From Biomphalaria glabrata (Eukaryota; Mollusca; Gastropoda; Planorbidae), in the NCBI RefSeq assembly GCF_947242115.1, contig NC_074712.1, positions 49,175,338 to 49,239,337 of the forward strand: 64,000 nucleotides of DNA. Reading direction: 5' to 3'. The notes below the pieces were generated by a model. It made no database searches. It was not told where the DNA came from and saw nothing but the letters and a program-made list of their open reading frames with translations. Shown here one piece after another: positions 58,346 to 64,000 of this stretch (position 1 is the stretch's first letter; each line of letters begins with the position of its first letter). The position numbers and the translations under genes are program-made.

Positions 58346-59321
58346 AGGTCTAAAAGGTGGCTGCATACCCCCTTGGTGCTGTCCCCAGTTCTGCTGCTGC
58401 TGTTGTTGACTATACATTGGCTGGCTGTTGTAGTTCTGTGGTGGAGGCATAGGAGGCTTCTGGCTGAACCCTCCGGGTTGTGGGGGGTAATTGCCCCTGT
58501 TCATGTTCTGTGACCCACTCTGGAAGTTTCCTCCTCCTCCTCCCATTAATGGTTTAGGGGCATTCTGCTAAGAACAGAGTATACATCACTACATTTTAAA
58601 AAAACAAAACTGTTCTAATAACAAAATAGGAACATTTAATGCTCAAATCACAGTAAGTGAAATATCAAATCTATTCATCAAACAATTTACCTGGTAGCCT
58701 TGAGGATGGTAATTATTGGTGGAAGTGGCTCCTCTAGGAGCTGGCTGATTGAACATATTAGGCTTGCTGGTCCCCTGGCTAAATGCACTGGGCTTCTGTT
58801 GTGATTCTTGAGAATAAATATTGGGCTTATCTCTGCCAAACTGGTCCCGACCACCTGGTCTTTCTCCTACAGAATGGCCAACACGAGAGCTGAAAGATAC
58901 AAAATTACATAAAAATTATTTCCTTTCCAATCAAGCCCCCCACCATCCCAATAAATGGTTCTGCAATCTCAGGAATGAGCCATGACTTTATTAGATTAAA
59001 TGGTAAATGAAATATATACTTAAACTGATTAAACCAAGTAACATGTATGTTAACTGGAAAACACTAATTAAAAGTTGAAACATGTTATGTATATTGAAAG
59101 TTACTCTACAATAGAAGAATTACAAAGAAAAATAAAAACATTGTTCTGGGTGCCTAAATGTGCAATACATTGCCAAGATGAAACTGGTAAAGTGAATTAC
59201 CTGAAAGCTCCTACCCCTCCTCCCCTGCCCCCACGGCCACTAGTACTGCGGTCTCTGTCACGTAGGCCAGGTCTACTGTCATCTCTGACTGTTCGTTCTT
59301 TTCCAGCCCATCGACCACGAC
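58289..59321 (-). CDS. 3' part of an RGG and Pro/Gln-rich protein gene, unidentified
   Basis: Three minus-strand exons: 59201-59321, 58691-58889 and 58289-58567, with GT-AG borders and consistent phases. The first ends GRGGRGGVGAF and starts with RGRWAGKERTVRDDSRPGLR, an RG/RGG-type basic stretch. The second reads RVGHSVGERPGGRDQFGRDK and is then Ser/Gln/Asn/Pro-rich. The last contains GGGGGNFQSGSQNMNRGNYP, a Q6 run, PPFRPPLP and a P7 run, and ends QHQGY. Composition points to a disordered RNA-binding-type tail; RG-rich segments are common arginine-methylation targets. No folded domain is visible, so the family is not named. The gene continues to the right, but no further exon could be placed among the repeats up to 64000. 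Confidence 0.78.
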
Positions 59322-59374
59322 CTGAAAACAAGTTAACTTTTATTATTACAAATATAAAGCTTTATGTTATATGA

Positions 59375-59595
59375 AAAATGTTCCAGAAGCTAAAAATAGG
59401 GACTAGTAAGATTAGCCCTTGTGGAGCATCACCAGAGAATGCTGGCCATGTCCTTCAAAGTTGCATACCCTATCGAGGGCCAGAACAGAATAAAGGTAAA
59501 AAACAACAACCTCTCTTTAGAACAAAAACTACAAGGAGAACTACCAGATATGGAAATCAATGCGCAGTTCATCGCATATATAGGACTACTTCTCC
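59375..59595 (+). mobile_element. 3' fragment of the intron-28-type LINE
   Basis: Reads MFQKLKIGTSKISPCGASPE, then NAGHVLQSC and, in another frame, LEQKLQGELPDMEINAQFIA. It parallels MFRKLKIGTSEICPCGVSPE through ELPDLETTAQFIS of the LINE at 53670-56009. It lies antisense inside the minus-strand gene. Confidence 0.85.
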
Positions 59596-59850
59596 CTCAA
59601 AAGCTACGGTCTGCGTGCTTTTTCAGTTCACGGACCAAAGGTTTGGAACTCACTCCCCATTGATCTCAGACAGACAACATGCTACACCACTTTTAAGAAG
59701 AACATTAAGACCTATCTGTTTAAAACTTTTTTTAGATTAACTGTCATTTTAGCTCTCATGTTTATGTTTGTAATGTTGTTACAGCGCCTTGAGCCTACAT
59801 TTTGTTTGTTAACAGCGCTTTATAAATAAAATTATTAAATTATTATTATT
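59596..59850 (+). mobile_element. L2/CR1-like LINE 3' tail, joined to the previous fragment
   Basis: The translation contains a frame-shifted 'VWNSLPIDLRQTTCYTTFKK' and then NIKTYLFKTFF, the usual C-terminal end of L2/CR1-like ORFs. The DNA ends AGCGCTTTATAAATAAA plus ATT repeats, a typical L2-type tail. Confidence 0.75.
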
Positions 59851-59990
59851 ACTTGTACTCGTCTGAACCTAACCCTCCAACTTATCAAAACGTAGAAGAA
59901 TATTAACAAAGATGATAAACCATGTTCATAAACTGTAATTGTAAGAACACATTATTGAAATAATTTTCATATAAAACCAACTATTTATAA

Positions 59991-60465
59991 TTCTTCTTCT
60001 TCTTCTAGCCAGCTTTATTGCTGATGAGCTGTGAGCTCTTTTGCAGACTGTGCCAAGGAAAAAAAGTGTGCTGTTTTCTTCAGTTGTTCAGCACTGCCGT
60101 ACAGGGTGTTGGTTATGTTGGGCTGTAGTGGAAGCAGGGTCTGCCTAAGGTGGATTAGGGAGGGGCATTCAAAGAGGATATGGTTTACGGTGTCTGCAAA
60201 GGGGTAGTTGTGTGGAGTTTATTTTGTTCAGGTGGTAATTTAATAGTGGTGTGTGTCCTGTTCTTAGTTGGAAGATTGTAGATTGTTCTTTGCAGGGGAG
60301 GAAGTTAATACTGTCCAGTTTGTTAGGCGTAGTCATTTCTTTGTACATGGCTCTGCCTGTGTTTCTTGATGCCCATTGGTTGAGCCACTCCTCTTTGTGA
60401 TTGTTGACTAACATTGACCTTAGGGTGAGGTAGTTAACAGGTCTATCTGGTTGTTCCAATACTAT
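59991..60465 (-). mobile_element. LINE C-terminal fragment, minus strand
   Basis: The minus strand reads EEWLNQWASRNTGRAMYKEM and STIFQLRTGHTPLLNYHLNK, then LPLCRHRKPYP. After a frame change it continues ECPSLIHLRQTLLPLQPNIT. This is the region after RNase H in I-like LINEs (LRTGHT-L--HL...C--C). A GAA-rich tail is at 59996-60010. Confidence 0.75.
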
Positions 60466-61123
60466 GATATAGTCATAGACAAAGAATAGATCTAGATTAT
60501 TCTAGATTAACTAGAGTTAGACACTAGTCTATATTAGATTTATGATTATGGTAGGCCCTGGTAAGATCACATTCACAGTAAGAACCGTAACGGAGGCGAA
60601 CAGCATAATATTTGGTATTTACTGTATTTTTTAATTAGTATTACCAAAAAAAAACAATATGAATATATTTATAGATCTACACTATCTATACTCTAATTAT
60701 TTAATTATATAATTGTAACAATTATATAATATATAGATCTAGAACTAGGCTTATTTTATCAGGGCAGTCTAGACTCTAGAATACTCTCTTCTATTGATTA
60801 GAAAACCTATTTTTAGTCTTTGACTATACTATAGTAGTAGGATAGGCCTATTAGTATTTATTTATATTCTATCTAAACACAACACTGAAGTCTAGATTCT
60901 AGATCTAATTTCTAAATTAAAATGAGTTAGTTTTAGAAAATTCTAGATCTACAATTAGTTAAGTTATAATATATCGATGTAAATTAATACTTAAAATTAT
61001 TTAGAAAAGAAGGATCTACATAGATCTAGATTAGACATATTTATATTCTAGTCTTAAATTTAGTGGTGTCTGCTATCTAGATCTAGTTAAGTAAGACAAG
61101 CACAAGTCTAGAACTCTAGATCA
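60466..61123. other. AT-rich stretch rich in CTAGATCT words
   Basis: No gene recognised. Repeated TCTAGATCTA-like words at 60485-60500, 60733-60745, 60890-60905, 61018-61030 and 61075-61085 form a local low-complexity region. Confidence 0.5.
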
Positions 61124-61642
61124 GTGATGCCCAAAGTACGGCCTGCAGGCCAGATACAGCCTGCCGAAACGTTGGCACAAAGTGTAGAAATTACACACAC
61201 ACACTTTTCTCTGATGGATTGGTACCACAACCTTTAATGTAAAATCTAACGTCTACTTTTGTGGAACATGATAATAAGCCAACATATTTGTTTTATAAAG
61301 AAAGTGTGGCTGTTAAAAAAAAACACAACCTATAAATGGCATTATGAAACAAATATGTTGGCATTGATGAGAAAATTTACCAAAAAGAGACCAAAGAATG
61401 AGTCGGTGGTAAAGCTATGTTGCTCACATTTTAAGTAAAGAAATTTTATTAAGCTATTTTCTGATAATGTGTAAGAAAGTAGTATCCCACTAGATGTAAG
61501 TACCAGACCCACAGGTTTCTCATAAAATTAGTTTTAGGTTAATTTCATTTTTATAATTTTTTGGTAATGTGGCAAGCGACACGAGTGTCGGAAAACAAAA
61601 TGGCCTGCAGGTCTAATTAGGTTTGGCATAACTCGTCTAGAT
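61124..61642 (+). mobile_element. hAT-type element remnant, 503 bp, with 8-bp duplications
   Basis: The element runs 61132-61634. Its left end is CAGTGATGCCCAAA and its right end on the minus strand is GAGTTATGCCAAAC. The flanks are CTCTAGAT (61124-61131) and GTCTAGAT (61635-61642), 7 of 8 matching. GGCCTGCAGG occurs near both ends. Inside, decayed frames read ESVAVKKKHN then HYETNMLALMRKFTKK, recalling the BED-finger/N-terminal part of ZBED/GTF2IRD2-like hAT transposases. Confidence 0.65.
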
Positions 61643-62780
61643 GATAACAGACCTAAAAAAAAATATAAATCTAGTATAGTAATACTAATAGACTAATAAT
61701 ACTAATATTATTGTGTGATTCGACACAAAAGAAGTTCAAGGCAGGGTGTGATGATTGACGAAATGCTGGTTGAAACCTCTGATGGACACAAATTAGCATC
61801 ATATGTTGTCATTAAGCAATAGACTATACCAAAGAATGAGACTTTTCCAAGTGATGTTTGTACAAACCAAAATGGGTGGAAGACAAATGAACTAAAAGAA
61901 GTTTGATTAAGAATGGTGTAAGAATGCTTTATCAGTGTTTGCTGTTTTTTTTCCCACAGACTATTGTTTGAAATTTCGTTCAGTCATCTAGCATCATTTA
62001 TGTGCCGCAAACATTTCTGCATGTTAGAGTAATGTAAGGTGCTTTTTGACGGAGGTCTGGATTGCACTACACCAGACGGAGGTCATTGTCTCACTACATT
62101 CTAATACTAGATATAAATCCATCATGAAGTGTTTTTTTTCTGGATCTGGTGAATGTGATATCGTGAAGGGGCCTGGATCCAGGATGTGACGATTCCACAG
62201 GGCATAACCAGGGCACAGTCCACTTTAAGCTTTCTACTACAGAAAAGTTCCATTTGGAGAGCTCTATGGATGGCGGAGAATGGACCATTGGCCAACCCCA
62301 CCTTGTCCCATGGATATTCCGGTTACAGTCTTCAGACCTAGATGTTTCCTTTTATGTCAGTATTGGAGAAAATTGCCAAGACCGAAAACTCCCTTAAAAT
62401 ACGGGGACTATATATTTATGTATTTAAAAAAAAGCCTGAGGAAACATCCAGCCTACACTAAATTTATAATTCAATATAGCTTTGTTTATTTAAAAGCAAA
62501 TAATTGTTGTTTTTTTTAAATAGTTTTGAGGTAAAAATTTTGATGCTGTCCTCTCCAATGCAGACACAATGAAATTGTACCTTGATAATTTTGGTCTGTC
62601 AGTGATGCTGCTCATAAGAGCAAAGAAAACAAGACTTAATTAGATCTTTTCAGGCTCGTTTGTTCAGCCATGTAAAGTTTTTAATCATCTAAGTCAACAG
62701 CACCCATTATTTGATTATAGGCATAGATCACAGCAGGTCTTTGTTAATAACAGATTTTTGCTATTTACTATGTCAGTGTA
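61643..62780. other. No gene recognised
   Basis: Ordinary AT-rich DNA. Short frames at 62094-62288 (minus) and 62280-62519 (plus) have no family resemblance. It may include the worn 5' part of the LINE that follows. Confidence 0.4.
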
Positions 62781-62784
62781 AAAA

Positions 62785-63490
62785 AAAACTAAGAAATGAT
62801 AATCGATTTTTGTAGGGAAAAGAAGGAAAATGATATTGTTTCTGTAGCTGGAGAGACTATTGAAATAGTGCAAACCTTTAAATACCTTGGTACTATCCTA
62901 GACAATAAACTAAATTTTACTGCAAATACTGATTATATCAGCAAAAAAGGGCAGCAAAGATTACGATTACTAAGAAAACTGTCCTCGTTTAATGTTAGCG
63001 AAAAGGCCTTGGCTATATTTTATCATGCTCACATCTGCAATATTTTAAGTTTCAATATCACTGCCTGGTACGGCAATCTGAGTATTAAAAATAAAAATAA
63101 ACTTTATAGAATCCTCAATGCTGCTGGTAAAATCATTGGCAAAAAACAAACCCCATTTGGGCAGTTGTTTGAGACAAACATCTATAAAAAAGCTAACAAG
63201 ATCCTCGAAATGAATAATCACCCTCTGTGTCAGGATTTTGTGATTTTACCATCACAACAGAGATACAAGACACCGATAGCATAGACAAACAGACACAAAC
63301 ACTCTTTTGTTCCCCTGGCAATCAAATCATTAAATAGGAACAATCTGATATAAACTTTGTCACATGTAAATTATGAGTGAGTCTGGTGTGAATGCACACT
63401 TTGGTTTCTTATAGTTAAAATGTTTTTTGTTTGGTGTAATGCACAAATTGTATAACAAATTTTTCATACGAACAATAAAGATTATTATTC
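62785..63490 (+). mobile_element. Rex1-like LINE, 5' truncated, with 162-aa open frame and 3' tail
   Basis: The frame 62796-63284 reads MIIDFCREK, FKYLGTILDNKLNF, KKGQQRLRLLRKLSSFNVSE, ITAWYGNL, GKIIGKKQTPF, NHPLCQDFVILPSQQRYKTP. These match the post-RT half of Rex1/Babar-type LINEs, familiar from fish and invertebrates. The 3' UTR ends GTTTGGTGTAATGCACAAAT...AATAAAGATTATTATTC, the same tail as at 18185-18285. Confidence 0.82.
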
Positions 63491-63675
63491 TTAAATCTGC
63501 ATTACTTGCTGTAGATATCAAGACTGGCTTTTAGGTGTTGTCTTGATAACATGTTTTATAATTGTTTTGGCACAAATTTCTGGCAGTGTTACTCTATTGA
63601 CCTAACAGTTCCAGTAGCTGTAGTGTTATCATTAAAAAACAGTTCTAACAGCTCAAATGAAGTAAAGAAATAATC

Positions 63676-64000
63676 TATCCCTAAACGGTATCCTTTGTTC
63701 AGTAGATCTCTATCCCTAGGTGGTATCCTCTGTTCAGTAGATCTCTATCCCTAGGTGGTATCCTCCATTCAGTAGATCTCTATCCTTAGGTGGTATCCTC
63801 TGTTCAGTAGATCTCTATCCCTAGGTGGTACCCTCTGTTCAGTAGATCTCTATCCCTAGGTGGTATCCTCTGTTCAGTAGATCTCTATCCCTAGGTGGTA
63901 CCCTCTGTTCAGTAGATCTCTATCCCTAGGTGGTATCCTCTGTTCAGTAGATCTCTATCCCTAGGTGGTATCCTCTGTTCAGTAGATCTCTATCCCTAGG
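63676..64000 (+). repeat. 35-bp minisatellite, about nine units, running off the window
   Basis: The unit AGTAGATCTCTATCCCTAGG plus TGGTATCCTCTGTTC repeats every 35 bp with few changes (TATCC/TACCC, CTCTG/CTCCA). The array is still going at position 64000. The left-most unit is the most diverged. Confidence 0.95.

Noticed and set aside
62280-62519. Short open frame 79 aa on the plus strand
   Set aside because: No similarity recognised and no splice or repeat context to support it.

Overview
This window looks like nuclear DNA from a heterobranch gastropod, most likely a freshwater pulmonate snail. The grounds are AT-rich sequence with many short introns, strings of CTAGATCT-type words, several tRNA-derived SINE families, and a full-length LINE resembling the Nimbus/BgI element of Biomphalaria (I superfamily). 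The species assignment is inference. No prokaryotic, organellar or viral backbone is visible.

Layout. (1) 606-11168, plus strand: the complete ribosomal protein S6 gene in five coding exons (258 aa). It has a 5' TOP-like start, and its third intron is almost filled by an apparently intact 5.8 kb LINE with a perfect 14-bp target-site duplication. (2) 11170-20400: intergenic or first-intron DNA with a 757-bp hAT-type element, a 69/72-bp minisatellite, and pieces of RTE-like, Rex1-like and R2-type (restriction-like endonuclease) LINEs. (3) 20401-57381, plus strand: an ABC transporter of subfamily C (MRP1-like, TMD0-TMD1-NBD1-TMD2-NBD2). I resolved 30 exons whose phases all agree, giving 1,491 residues. 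The small first exon with the start codon was not found. Its introns hold most of the repeats: LINEs on both strands, a likely solo LTR, a 150-bp satellite with phased TGACGTCA octamers, long GATA/TATAG microsatellites, a 27-bp minisatellite and SINEs. (4) 58289-59321, minus strand and tail-to-tail with the transporter: the last three exons of an unidentified RGG and Pro/Gln-rich protein gene that continues to the right. (5) 59375-64000: LINE remnants, a second hAT-like element, and a 35-bp minisatellite running off the window edge.

The host genes are not functionally linked. RPS6 is a 40S subunit protein, the ABCC protein is a membrane exporter, and the third is probably RNA-binding-like. 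I found no convincing new multi-gene system. The most useful leads are the intact LINE in a housekeeping intron, mobile or tandem DNA sitting within 25-40 bp of two transporter splice acceptors, a duplicated splice donor, an exon-like ABC-motif segment in a transporter intron, and the phased CRE-containing satellite.
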